NCBI GenBank assembly: GCA_947652115.1
Contig: OX393567.1
Coordinates: 1,776,114 to 1,840,113, forward strand
Length of the DNA: 64,000 nucleotides
Direction of reading: 5' to 3'
From: Blastomussa wellsi
Taxonomy: Eukaryota; Cnidaria; Anthozoa; Scleractinia; Plerogyridae
Positions 22,650 through 34,153 of this stretch are shown here, piece by piece. The stretch's first letter is position 1, and each line of letters begins with the position of its first letter. The position numbers were made by a program, and so were the translations under genes. The notes below the pieces were generated by a model. It saw only the letters and a list, made by a program, of their open reading frames with translations. It was not told where the DNA came from and made no database searches.

Positions 22650-23210
22650 TAAGTTTGATAAAGCACCTTCTCAAACTCATTAATAATTCATCATTTTAAA
22701 CAAAGGAAATCTGAACAGTAGCTGTCGTTTGGAAATGTGACCTTAATTAGCATAGAGTTTTAAGATTTTATTTCTTTGTTTTGATTCTCCGTTGTTTTAG
22801 TTTCAATTGAGATATATCAAACATTCGAGACAGCGTTTCATCACATTTCTTAACACCTCAAAGTTCATCAAATATACTCCGCGGCATGTTGTATTTTCAA
22901 CTCTCTTCTCGTTGTTTGGAAATGTGATGAAACACTGTCTCGTGTTTGATATATTACATTATAAGCAAAGGGAGGGAATCCAGGCACCGACTACATTTGG
23001 CTCTGACAAAAGTTTGATCACAACTTCTCAAACTCTTAAATAATTCATCACATTAAAACAAAGGAAATCAGAACCGTGAAGGTTTGAAAACGTGATCTTA
23101 ATTAGCATAGTCTTTAGATTTTTACGATTCTATTTCTTCGTTTTCTCCATAGTTTTAGTTTCGTTTGAGAAGATATATCAAACACTGTCTCTCGTGTTTG
23201 ATATATTACT
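22650..23210. repeat. Tandem duplication of about 360 bp containing inverted repeats
   Basis: CTTCTCAAACTC, AATTCATCA, AACAAAGGAAATC, CTTAATTAGCATAG and TTTTAGTTTC occur in order at both 22655-22805 and 23013-23165. Between and after them lie hairpins of TGATATATCAAACACGAGAC type (22810-22955 with arms of about 38 bp, and 23171-23206). A further single arm is at 22437-22470. This is a MITE-containing segment duplicated in tandem. Confidence 0.6.
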
Positions 23211-24646
23211 TGCAGTTGCAATGAAAGGTTATGTTCTTAGAGCTGGTTTATTAGGGTTTCTTACTTTTGCAATTGTTTCCAGAAAACCAAAAACTTCACA
23301 GTCCTCCAGGCCTGGAGAACAATTTTTAAAGTCAATTGCCACCCATCCCCCCTCCACACCGCCTCAACCCCTTCTTTAACTGGAAACAAGTTTGGTTTGG
23401 TTATATAACACCAATTGTTCCCAGATCTAGTAATCGGATTGAGCTTGTTGAACACATAAAACCACTGAAAATCTGTTGTTTCTTTTTTTATTATATTAAT
23501 TTCACTCAAAAACTGAGTAAAGCTGAAAAATAATCATTTTTAAGAAGCAAACATACATGACTAGTGGCCATTGCACTGCAGTGAACTTCTCTGAAGACCA
23601 AAATATCCTGTCTTTTCCATCTGTTGTATCACTGCACTGGGCTCAACCTCGATGTAAAAACCTGTGAAACTCACCAGTGATGTAAAACAAAGAACAAACA
23701 AGACAACAAAGAACTTGAAACAATATAGAACAGAAAAACAATAGCTCAAAAACAAAGAACAAGTCACAAGTTTTTACACCGAGGTAAACCATGCACTGTC
23801 TCTCAAATGTACAAGCATCTCAAGCTCAAAGCATATTCACAGCAAATGATTTAAACTTATTTTTGGATGACCACCCAATTTTTAAGATAACAGTTATGCA
23901 AATTAAAGCTCAAGAGTAGTTCAAAAGTTTTGTGTAGTTCCAGAAAGTCTCCATACTGTAAGCTTAAGCTTAATTGGGATTTCCAGAGTAGGGGGCCTTT
24001 TGAAAGTCTCTTCCGCAGGGGAGATATGAATGTCACAACTTTTCTGTACCTCAAAGGCTAAAAATTGCCACAGAAGAAACAGGATGACTCTGGCCTAGTT
24101 CCTAGACTTTGAAAATCACATCAACATCAACAATTTGCTTCAGATCAATAACATTATGACAGTCTACAAACTGAATTGAGCATGTGGGCCTATGGAAGGT
24201 AGTGCAGGAACTAGGCAAGATTGACTCCTGTCAAGCCAACAGAAGTCACATTTGGATCAACAGTGAGATATCAACAAGCTTACAATATGTAGTGTACAGC
24301 AGTCCATACCTTTTTAGGCTGTTTGAATTCAAGTACATGAATGTTATATGCAAGAAAAAATAACTGAATTTGACCACTTTTAAGGTAGAAAAATGACCAT
24401 TGGCCTTTCTCAGAATTTCATTTACAGTGAAACTTTGCCTCTGACGATTGGAATAAATTAGACCTTTCAATCAGACAAAGCCCATCATTATCCAGTTTTA
24501 AAAGAGTGTTAAGAAATGTAAATAGTTTTTAGTTTAATTTTTATATATTCATATATTAGTCTTTATTTTTCCTTTTTGTTCTTTTTTAATCTTTTGAGGA
24601 CTCTTTTGTAAATCACTTATCAGTGAAATTGATTTCCTCAATAAAG

Positions 24647-24648
<2 letters not shown>

Positions 24649-24676
<28 letters not shown>
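24649..24676. repeat. (TTA)n microsatellite
   Basis: About nine ATT units directly precede the inverted-repeat element at 24677, which appears to be inserted at the edge of the microsatellite. Confidence 0.85.
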
Positions 24677-24679
<3 letters not shown>

Positions 24680-25242
24680 AGCTCAAGCGTTCCTATCAAG
24701 GGTGAATTAATGAATTCATTAACGGAAATTTGATTTCATTCTTTGCTTCATTATTCCATTCCTGAAGTTAATATTTCAATGTTCAACTGGCAACTCGATT
24801 TAAAACAAACATTTTGATTCATGCACGGCAAAATATCCCTAATTTGCATAAAAACAAAAACTGGGTCAATAATATTTTCCCACTTTCTCTTCTGCCAGCA
24901 GTATTTTTGAGCCTTTTTAGTGCACTAAAATCTCTTGCTTCTCTTTTCGTACTATGAGAGGTTTGAAAAAGGTGAGTGATGAACAAAATGATGCGAAAAC
25001 AGTGTGTGTAACATTTGACGGTTGACCAGTAGCTGTCAAAATTATGCAAATTTTGGCCAAATTCCCACGTGCCCATTGCGTGAAGCCAGACAACAATCCA
25101 ATCAACATTCAAGATTTTAATCGAGTCGCCGTTTCAACATTGAAGTATTCACTTCAAGAATGGAATATTGAAGCAAAGAATGAAATCAAATTTCCATTAA
25201 TGAATTCATTAATTCACTCTTGATAGGAACGCTTGAGCTGTT
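24677..25242. mobile_element. Non-autonomous DNA element with about 125-bp TIRs
   Basis: The left end begins AACAGCTCAAGCGTTCCTAT and the right end is ATAGGAACGCTTGAGCTGTT. Similarity continues about 125 bp into each end (through GACTCGATTAAAA-like sequence). The 310-bp interior has no long reading frame of recognisable origin. Confidence 0.8.
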
Positions 25243-26016
25243 TTGACTGTAATAGAAATTTGTCCACTCATAAATCAGATCACCACCTGGTAATAAGTCT
25301 GTATGGCCTTCATGTCAATGTACAATTTTTATTTCTTCCTTATCATTGTGCAGGCTTTAATAGTGAGTTTAATAATTAACGCAAGAAAAGAATCAACTCC
25401 ATTCACCCTAGGCTTTTTGCTGGTAAATAAAGACATTTTCTCTTCCTTGTTAAATAGTAATATTATTATCAAAATTAAATGTGGAACCCTTTTACTCCAA
25501 TCACTAATGAGCCAACAATGAAAATTTATTAGGAAAGAAGCTAGTGGTGTGCAACAAACGTTGCGCTTATAATAATCGAGAGAAGCCATAAACAGACTAA
25601 CCAGAACGTCATTTAGGCTAAATGGAGCATTTTTTGGCCAACTGGAGTCCTATGTGTATTTAGGTTAAAAACAAAATGGCCATAATAATGACAAGGCTTG
25701 TAATAACTTAATGGTCTTAAGGCTGTAAATGTTAAAAATTGTAGAATCAGGTCACATGAGCTCTGAAATTACAACTGTTGACTTGGCCAACGAAGCATTA
25801 ATTTTAATATGTTTTGTGAAAGAGAAACACCTGTTTTCACTCAAACTTCTCATCTACAAAGTACCAGAAAAGGAATAACACAGTTAAAGTGTCTATATGG
25901 CCTACAGGGTTTTTATGCTTTTGGTATCTTTATATTGCATAAGCAAGTATTCCAATTTTATTTTTTGGATTCCGCAACTTTTTTGCCACAAAATTGAGCT
26001 TTAAAGTTCCCGCGTC

Positions 26017-26300
26017 GGCCACGCCCAATGAAGATGACCGGGAGTTGCTACTAAAAAAGAGTCCTGGTTCTAGAACGGGCCGTGACGTCAAGTCAGGAAA
26101 CGTCAAATCTTCCTATCAGTTCATTTCACTTTTAATTCAGAAATACAATTAATTGAAAGTGATTTCATCCGAATAATATGTCTGATAGATGTGTTTTTGT
26201 GAGGTGTTCAAATACTGCTGCCTCAAAGAAAGGAATTGCCTGAAGTGACGTCATTCATCACCAATCTTCGATCACGCGGTCAACTCCATTGGGCGTGACC
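26017..26300. mobile_element. Inverted-repeat element carrying a THAP-like coding fragment
   Basis: GGCCACGCCCAATG at the left and CATTGGGCGTGACC at the right are inverted repeats with one mismatch. Inside lies the short ORF at 26178-26243. No transposase is present. Outer boundaries are uncertain. Confidence 0.45.
26178..26243 (+). pseudogene. Fragment resembling the N-terminus of a THAP-type zinc finger protein
   Basis: A 21-residue ORF, MSDRCVFVRCSNTAASKKGI plus A, then TGA. The Met-x3-Cys-x4-Cys-Ser-Asn start resembles THAP domains (C2CH zinc fingers), but the rest of the domain is absent from the following sequence. It is probably a decayed fragment of a transposon-derived THAP gene, or a first exon whose remainder is lost. 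Confidence 0.35.
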
Positions 26301-26786
26301 AAGGCGAGAAAATTAAACCTTGATTTTGGGGAGAAAAGTGATGAAATCGAAAAAAAAAATTCAGAATAGTTTTCTACGCATTCTAGAGATTCCAAATCCA
26401 AAACAATCGCTTTTGACCGTATGGACACTTTAACAGTACGAAAAAAATAATCACCTAACAGCTTTCATTAAAATGGTTGCACACAGAATAACAAACAGTA
26501 CAGTACAACACGAAAGCTCTTCTCAACTTCTTTCTTTTGAATGGTCACACACATTCTATGACGAACTTAGGATGACAGGCCTTGGTTTAATAACATTGAT
26601 GTTTCTGGCCTCAACATTGTACTTCTCTCATTTACATTTTTTACTTTTACATGTAACAATAAAGAACACTGGAATAAGAATACAAGGAACGTTTAAAGCA
26701 GTCATCTGCTAACAATGTGCACTTTTGTCAAACTGTGCTCCACATGTACACTGTACAGCACTCAGCTCATTTTTCTTCAATCCTCC

Positions 26787-26963
26787 CAGGGATGTAGCTA
26801 AAGGCCGGCTACCGGCTACATTCACCGGCTGAACGAGAGCTTATCACCGGCTTAAATTTCACTAGAAAACAAAGACTCAAAGAAATTTTGCAGGTACAAT
26901 GGTCAGAAAAGCCGGCTGAGCTTGTTTGTGAGCCGGCTTTGTAATTTCTTAGCTGCATCCCTG
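26787..26963. mobile_element. MITE CAGGGATG family, 6-bp TSD TCCTCC
   Basis: The left end is CAGGGATGTAGCTAAAG and the right end CTTAGCTGCATCCCTG. TCCTCC flanks both sides (26781-26786 and 26964-26969). GCCGGCT subterminal motifs repeat at both ends. Size matches the copy at 22149-22324. Confidence 0.8.
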
Positions 26964-27132
26964 TCCTCCACGATTAATTTGCATTGTACAACAAGCTGTT
27001 GCAGACAGGTTATTTGCTGTTACTTAGGGATGATTTGTAAGCTTGCACAATTATTTTTAAAACAAATATTTCATCTATATTACAGAAATGTACATGTACA
27101 CAAGTAATTTTCGCTTGGCATTTGGAGCCCAT

Positions 27133-28572
27133 TCATTGTCTGCGCCATAACAGATAAAAGCCAAGGGCACAAATACAACCAAAGACAAAGTAAACCTGCA
27201 GATCATGTGTCTGTCGTAGACTCTTGAAGTAATCAACAACAGCCTCCTGCCAAGAACAAAAAATGTGATTAGTCCTCATTTATAGTTTCACTTTCATTAA
27301 GTACTGCCCTAAGCCAGACCTAATAATTCAGTGCTGCAGATGGTGCGACCCAAAACTGCCAATGTCAGATGGAATGCCAATTGCAGTCTGACAGAACTTC
27401 CAGACACTGTTTTATGCTTTCCAACGCAAACGCAAATGTTTTGCATTGACAACGTTTTATCAAGAAGTTCCATAATGTGATGTCCAACCTCACTTGTGTT
27501 TGTCGGATCAAAATGCAAATATTGTTTTTTCGTCAAAGGACACGTCTGATAAAGTCACGATTTTCATCGAACAAACAAAATGGACAAGGATGACATTTTT
27601 TTTTTCCTGATGGCAAACTTCAAATATTTGTGTTTAGTAGACAGTTCATGAAAGAAAGTGAAACTTACAATACCAGTGTTAGCCTGCGGACAGGTTCCTC
27701 AGTGAGGCTTTAGGTGAAGAAAATTTTCGGCAAGCTAAGTGTGGCCTGGGGATAAGGAAAATATGAGGGATCTCCTTGCTTCATTCGTAAACGACTCCTT
27801 CGTTCGCCTTAATTTTTCCCCCAAACTTCCCCACTGGAGAGCCTGTTTGCAGGCTATACTAATCTTTTCTCAAGTAAAGTACAATCTAAAATTTAAGTGA
27901 CCAAAATCTTAAGAGGCTAACACTTCTAGCTCCTCAGAGATTTGGGCTAGTATGGTGAAATTACAGCTTGCCCAAAGGGCAAGGCGAGTTTTTTAATTTC
28001 GGCTCCTCCTGGGCAAGTTCTGATACAGACAAATTACTTCACCACCACTACCCAACACTTACCCATCCTCCTTGCTCAAAGATCCACTTGGCTAGTCGAT
28101 CCTTGATAAACTGAACCACCCACTGAATAATCATTTTGATGAGGGGAATTTGGTTGATGACCTGTACAGCTAGCTTGTAGCCAAAGTAGAAAAGAGTCAC
28201 TATTCGGCCCCAGTTGACAACACCATCGTTGAATATTTGTGCACCAACTTGTAGAAAAGTATCAAAGGCAGTGTCTTTAGTAACAGCCACTTGTGAAATT
28301 AGGTTATTTAGCGATGTGTCATTGGACAAACGATCTCCAATGTCACGTATGACGTGGGCAACATCCTTGTTGACTTTCCTTTGATTTTCGCTAAGTTCCT
28401 GGGGCACTGGCAGACCATCAGCACGGAAACATTCAGTTAAAAAAGTGGTGACGATGGCAGGTGCCTGTCCAGATACTTCGTCAACACTATTTGCCCTCTG
28501 AAATGGTGGTCTTTCCTCGTGATTACCATCTTTATCGTCTGACTGTCTTCTAGAACTGTCACCAGGGGCCAT
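27133..28572 (-). CDS. BAX: BAX-like pro-apoptotic BCL-2 family protein, 2 coding exons, 207 aa
   Basis: Predicted mitochondrial outer-membrane pore-forming effector of apoptosis. Coding exons are 28572-28063 and 27246-27133, joined in phase 0 after the TGG of the BH2 motif. Residues 71-85 hold the BH3 segment (VIRDIGDRL, with G79-D80), 116-125 BH1 (NDGVVNWGRI) and 163-170 BH2 (WIFEQGGW). Residues 187-204 (VYFVFGCICALGFYLLW) form the C-terminal membrane anchor, ending in RRQ. The first 50 residues are polar and disordered. The IGD-type BH3 and LFYF after BH1 favour BAX over BAK or BOK; BAK-like is the alternative. An acceptor (TTTGTACAG) sits 20 nt before the ATG, so translation starts in the second transcript exon. 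Convergent with RAD51AP1. Confidence 0.88.
27681..27855. mobile_element. MITE with AGCCTGC ends in BAX intron
   Basis: AGCCTGCGGACAGGTT at the left and AGCCTGTTTGCAGGCT at the right are inverted relatives. The element lies in the intron between the two coding exons of the BAX-like gene and has no ORF. Confidence 0.45.
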
Positions 28573-30061
28573 TTTGATGATTCCACTCTGTACAAAATGT
28601 TAAATTATCTGTACTTATTGATGAAGTTATAATTATTATCATTATTGCTACAAGTCAATTATTTACTCAGTTTCAAAAAAAGGAAAAGGCTGCAATGCAA
28701 GGACAACTGCAAAAATTCTGGCATTTTGGAGGAAAAAATTACACAAATTTTCCACTTCGAATAGCTTTTGACTAAGCTGTTTCAAGCTATTTCTGCAATT
28801 GAGAATTAATAATCTATATAATGAACTTGTCAACTTGACCATGGGTGCTTTTAAAATCCTTCCGAGGCAACCAGTCAATCTTTGTTCTTGGTTTTGTATT
28901 CACGAAAAGGCAAAGGTGAAAATGTTTCTGGGTAGTTGATCAGAGATTGTAACCATAAATATGCAACGTGAAAGAAAAAAAACAGCTCAGCACTATTTTT
29001 CTTAGATCTTTGTATAAAGCTCTTTGTGTCTAATTTTAGACCAACGCCTCTACAATTAAACCAAAACCGTTCCGCGACTGCACCAAATTCGAAAGAGTCA
29101 TTTCTATATTAAATAAGTGTATCAGTTATGTTTCTCAAAATAGCATCCCACTCGTTTTCGGCTGTGCCCACCCATTCGACGAACAAACAACTCTATATAA
29201 ATTCAAACACCTTCAAATCACTTAATTTGTTTATGGACAGAGAGACAACCGTATGGACAAAAGCCAAAATCAAAATTTCCACGCCGTATAATTTAAGCAT
29301 CTTCAACTTCCTGACATCAAAACAAACAAACTGATTATTTACATTTTCATAACCGTAAATTGATAAGGGTAGTAAGCTTGTTATTTCTGCACCGTTGAAC
29401 AAAAAATATTGTCTTTCTTATGGAAGCTTTAACTAAAAAGCAATAACTCATCTAGAGTCCTTTCGTTGACTAAATTACCAAGAAGGAACAAGTTTTCCGT
29501 ATTTAGAAAAAGCTCAACAAGTAATCTGAATGCTATTTGAAATAGAGCAGACATTAATAGCACTCTCAAACGACAGTCTGATCTGCGGCGCCAACAGATA
29601 TTTTGATTCTTAAATACGCAATGACAAACATTAGTTCCAGGAGCAAAAAGTTCACCGATCACGTCGATTAGGTATTTCAACTTTTTTCTGTCACTGCTAA
29701 GGTTATATTTTACGACATCGCAATCTTACAAAATAATTTTCAAGCGAAATTCCAACAGGTATTCGTTATGAACTCGTTCACCGACTCCAAGCGTGGGTCG
29801 CGTGCCGTTTACAGTCTCATAAATAGAACTTTGGCGTTTTTTTGGGAAATTCAACGCGGATTTAAGATTGGATTAGAAAACATTTAGCTCAATAACTGTG
29901 GGAAACATTTTTGCGAATAGCTTGATGCCGAATATTTCAAAAAAATCTCAATAATTTTCACCAACGAATAGGGGTCGAAAAGCTGACGTGCGACTCGCAA
30001 GGAAATCTTTCGCGATCAAATAACGTTCCTTCGATTATTTCTGCACTAACAATGAACTCAC

Positions 30062-30200
30062 CTATACAGATGAAGTGGAATCTCTCCCCTGACCTTTAGA
30101 TTCTCCCTGTTTTCCACAACAAACTTTTTTCACGTCTTCTTAGTACGACTCTCAAACGACAAATGCATTGCTGAAAATCATGGCGGAAAAGAATCTGAGC
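30062..30200 (-). other. Probable 5' untranslated exon and promoter of the BAX-like gene
   Basis: On the minus strand CATCTGTATAG|GTGAGTTCATT gives a near-consensus donor with its last exon base at 30062. It pairs with the acceptor just before the ATG at 28572. Upstream there is a CCAAT box (ATTGG at 30233-30238 on the plus strand) and an ATGGCGG motif. The 5' boundary is a guess; transcript data would fix it. Confidence 0.4.
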
Positions 30201-30329
30201 GATCGAGCTATCGGTGTTGAAAGGCGCATTTTGATTGGACAGATTATAGAACGACTGTAGGACGACTTCTCTGATTCGCTAGTTTTGCAGTGATGTCATG
30301 AGTGACGCGCGCCAACTTCAAAGTACCTT

Positions 30330-33300
30330 GTCCTCGTATCAATGTTTTTCGCGGGAAAATAAAACTTCCATTCGTTTACAAGATACAATTCATATTAACT
30401 AACAGATTAAATATCACAGCAAAGCGCACTTCTTGCGTACTTCTAACAAAATAAATCGGAAACTTAGACCGAAAAAACACAAACAAAGGCGACCATCTGT
30501 TGCGGAGTCTCTATAAAATACGTGCCCAGACGGGCTTCGAAAGCAATTGATGTTGTTTTCACACGGGTCACAAAAGAATTATTTATTCATAGTAATCAAT
30601 GGAATTTTCATCTATTTTCGGACGTGACTTCAATCAATGTTGTTTTTACTTCAGTTTACCCTCCGCTATGATATTAAAATCGCGCGCATACGTGGCATAA
30701 AAATTGTTTGCGAAAGAGAGATTTAACGTGTATGATGTATTAACTCGAATTGAACCTTTTTTCACTCTTTCCCGATATGAAACCTGTCAGTGAAGGAAGC
30801 GAAAATTTAATTGATGGTAATTCGAGCATGCATTACACGTGCTCGGTGAAAATGACAATTACAAGCCGGCGAAGGGTATTCCCCCAGTTAAATATTCATA
30901 TCGTGCTCAACTCCGCGCGCCTTGTTATTATCCGATAGATAGAATACCCTACACGGAAAAGACAAAAAACCTAATAGAAAAAACAAGTTGACTATTCGCT
31001 TTATAGAATATCATCTAATAACTGTAAAAAACGTTTCGTGAAAATTGCCACAATAACACTCCATTACAAGTTTCGTGTCCATTGTTATCACAATACCGTG
31101 AACGGGTTTCCCTGTGTGCCAGTCAACAACGTTCGTGTCCAAGATACGTAATCGAGCAAAACAGTCGCCATAAACATTCACATTTATATTGAAAGGAAAA
31201 CCGAACTGTTATCAGTTTCAAAAATCGGCATGGTGCAACAATTTTATATTTGTTATCGAGAGAAAAAAAGATTTTGATCCGTATTAATCAGCTGTAAAAT
31301 CACACAGTGATTTTGGAAATTTATCAAACTACATAATTTCGATAAGTGCAGGACGGGAGAGCAACAGCAGGCACGAGTCAAGAAAAATAGAAAAAGGAAA
31401 ACAGCGCACTTTTGTATGGAATATTTTCATTGCTATTATAGAAAAGCTAAACTTTAAGCTTTAAGTCCGTTTTTTTTTCTCTCTTCGTATTCTCGATTAT
31501 TGCGGCTGACAGAATCGAAAAAGAAGACTGAACTTCAAGCTATTGTTCCGTTTATACCACGAAAAATGAATCAGTTCGTTCACAGTTTTGCACGCGAAAA
31601 TATTAAGTTTGCTGGTTGATATTTTTAAAGATAAAATTTCAGTTCAATTTTCTTTTGTTAAAAAAAAACAAAGAAAAACTACTGAAATTACACGAGCGCT
31701 TACCTTAATTTACTTTTCGTGGAAAAATGCGGAAGTCGATGGGTGACCGATAAATATAGCGTAAAATAGAGATAATATGGATTTAGATGGTGTGATGAGG
31801 CAGCCGTTATATATCATCTGAGAGCCTGTTAAAATTATTCATCGCGAGGCAGGTGCAATTTCGTGTCTTACTGCTGAGGCAAGTTTGAACTTGTTGCGTG
31901 CGAGTTTGATCACGTGTTACTGCGTGCTTCTTGTGTTGTATAGTATAATTAATGTTTGCGAGTGTTAAGACTAGTGCCCAAAAAGAAACTTCAAAATACG
32001 TGCAAATGTTCGGATAGGATAACTAAACCGACAAATTAGAAACGCTAGGAAAACTCATTAGGTCAATTGCTTAAATTTATACAACGTCAGCGAATCGTTT
32101 CTAAATTTAAGAAGCTCACGTTTGTTGGATTGGGGATTTCCCAGCAATTCTCTTAACGGACGACTTAAATTTTTATCCTTATATGGAAAGAAACAAATAA
32201 CTTCTTGATTTTGGGTATTTGCTTATATTTGCGCCGAAAAGTTGCTGGGTTCATCTAAAAATAATATGCTAACATGACTGAGAGAAGAAATACAGTATTC
32301 TTCGAAAAGTGTGAGGAACTTTTATTTACTTTCCCTTCTGTAACTGGGGGAAAAGATTCGAGAAGAGCTGGTATAATGCGAATATAAAGCAGGCTCATTC
32401 TTTTTTCTGTTTTTACTGCAGGCTACGTGATCGCCGGGGAATAAATTTTATTCCGTTTGTTTGCAGTAATACGTGTTGTTTGGAAAACTACCAGCATAAA
32501 TGATGTGATTTTAAACGGGTTATATCTGAACGTGACCTAACCGCTTCCGTGTCAAGGTCGGTTCCGGTTCAAAATTTATGTGTGGCAAGGTATTTCACCG
32601 AATAAAAAAAAAACCTTCAGAGATACAAGCCAAAACTGTTTACAAATAGGCTGATGATAACATATTAGAAAATAAACGGGAAAATGATTGTCAAGATCGG
32701 CTTGGCAGAGCAGGTTGTTCATGGTGACGTATGGTGGTAGGCAATAAATAGTAGAGGAAACGAAACGCATTTTTGTCACCTATGCTAACAAGAACTTTAA
32801 TTTTCAAATGTCACAGTCATCAGTTTTGTCGTATATCTTTGATTGGCGGTGTAAATATATCACTGGCCCTGACTTACTTTCGGGGAAATTCCACAAAGGC
32901 TCTACTCTACATTCGGTAGGTGGCATAAACTTCATGCAAACCCATGGCGCAAACTGACACTGATTGACAGCGCGGTTTATTGTCCCAAGATGTCTTGAAA
33001 ACTGACGATCTCTAGCTACCTTCGCGTTTGTCTTTGGAAAAATATTTGCGTTTGATGTCTTTGATTTTCCTCTCATCTGCGCATTGTCTTATATATTTCC
33101 ACTGGAAGACCACTTGTAGTGAAAGTTTTCCCGTGATGAAATAAAGATAGTAGTAGCAGTAGTAGTAGTCGTATTTCCCTTGGATACTTAAAATGAGATA
33201 CATGTACTTCATAAAACCAGCTCGGTGCATTTAATTTTATTTGACATTTCAGTTCAGATGATGTGCATTTCAGTTTTGAGTTGAATTAATCGAACTCACT

Positions 33301-34150
33301 TGTGCGGATACTATGAGCATTAACGATCAGTAAAGGATCCAGAGGGGAGGACTGTGGAGTCACTTATGCAGAGTTGGGACCAGATACAATGACCATTAAC
33401 GATCAGCAACGGATCTAGGGGGGAGGACTGCGGAGCTGCTATTCAGGTAAATGACGCCTTTTTCGACTCAAATGTGCCTTTTCTTCGCTCTCTTTTCCTC
33501 CAGGTAATAGAACACGCTGCTAGTTTGTTTTCAATCCAAAACTTGCAAACGGGAAAAATTGAGAGCACAATAACTGAGTTATTTAAGATTATATTTTTAG
33601 AAATTCCGTTTGCAATCTCATCATGATCATTTCTAAAAAGCAAAGAATGTAAGAATGTATTTCTGTGATGTTGACCAATAAATAAAGACAACGACGTTTT
33701 GCGTGTTGATAGTGAATGTTATTACGATTTAATCTTATAAAAAGGTGCTTTTTCTCTCTCTCCTTTTGCATTGTCATGATTACATTTTGTAAATTTGTAC
33801 GTATCTCGGCGTATGTGTGATTTCCTGTGACGTCGTGCGTCCGGCTGAAAAATGTTCGTTGAACATTGATATTGTGTGACTTCTTGGCTTGAAAACTGCA
33901 GTGGGTAAAAGATCGTAGAACGATATAAACATTTCTAAGCCAATGTTTCACTTACGTGAAAGTTGGTTGTTTGCATTTCTCGGGTGTAAAAAATAAGTGA
34001 TTAAGACGAACAGGTACATGTATCATTGATTTCCGCACAGTAATAAATGTGACACTTCAAGCATATCATCATGACGTAAGAACTGTTATCTCCGCGTTTC
34101 AATACAAGAGATTCTAAAATGTAGTTTTCTCAGACGTTGTCCTTTCTTCA
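30330..34150. other. Intergenic region between BAX-like gene and PEX3
   Basis: AT-rich, no supported protein. A good minus-strand donor (AATTAAG|GTAAGCGC, near 31703) follows a TATATTTA motif, hinting at an unannotated minus-strand transcript. A direct repeat lies at 33312-33358 and 33389-33435 (CATTAACGATCAG...GGGGAGGACTG). An AGT microsatellite is at 33146-33170. Confidence 0.5.
33312..33435. repeat. Direct repeat, two units of about 47 bp, 77 bp apart
   Basis: CATTAACGATCAGTAAAGGA through GGGGAGGACTGTGGAG recurs as CATTAACGATCAGCAACGGA through GGGGAGGACTGCGGAG. No function is apparent; it lies about 720 bp upstream of PEX3. Confidence 0.75.
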
Positions 34151-34153
34151 AAC

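Noticed and set aside
22149..26963. CRISPR-like or regularly spaced array
   Set aside because: Repeats are dispersed MITEs with TSDs in a eukaryotic genome, not a spacer array.
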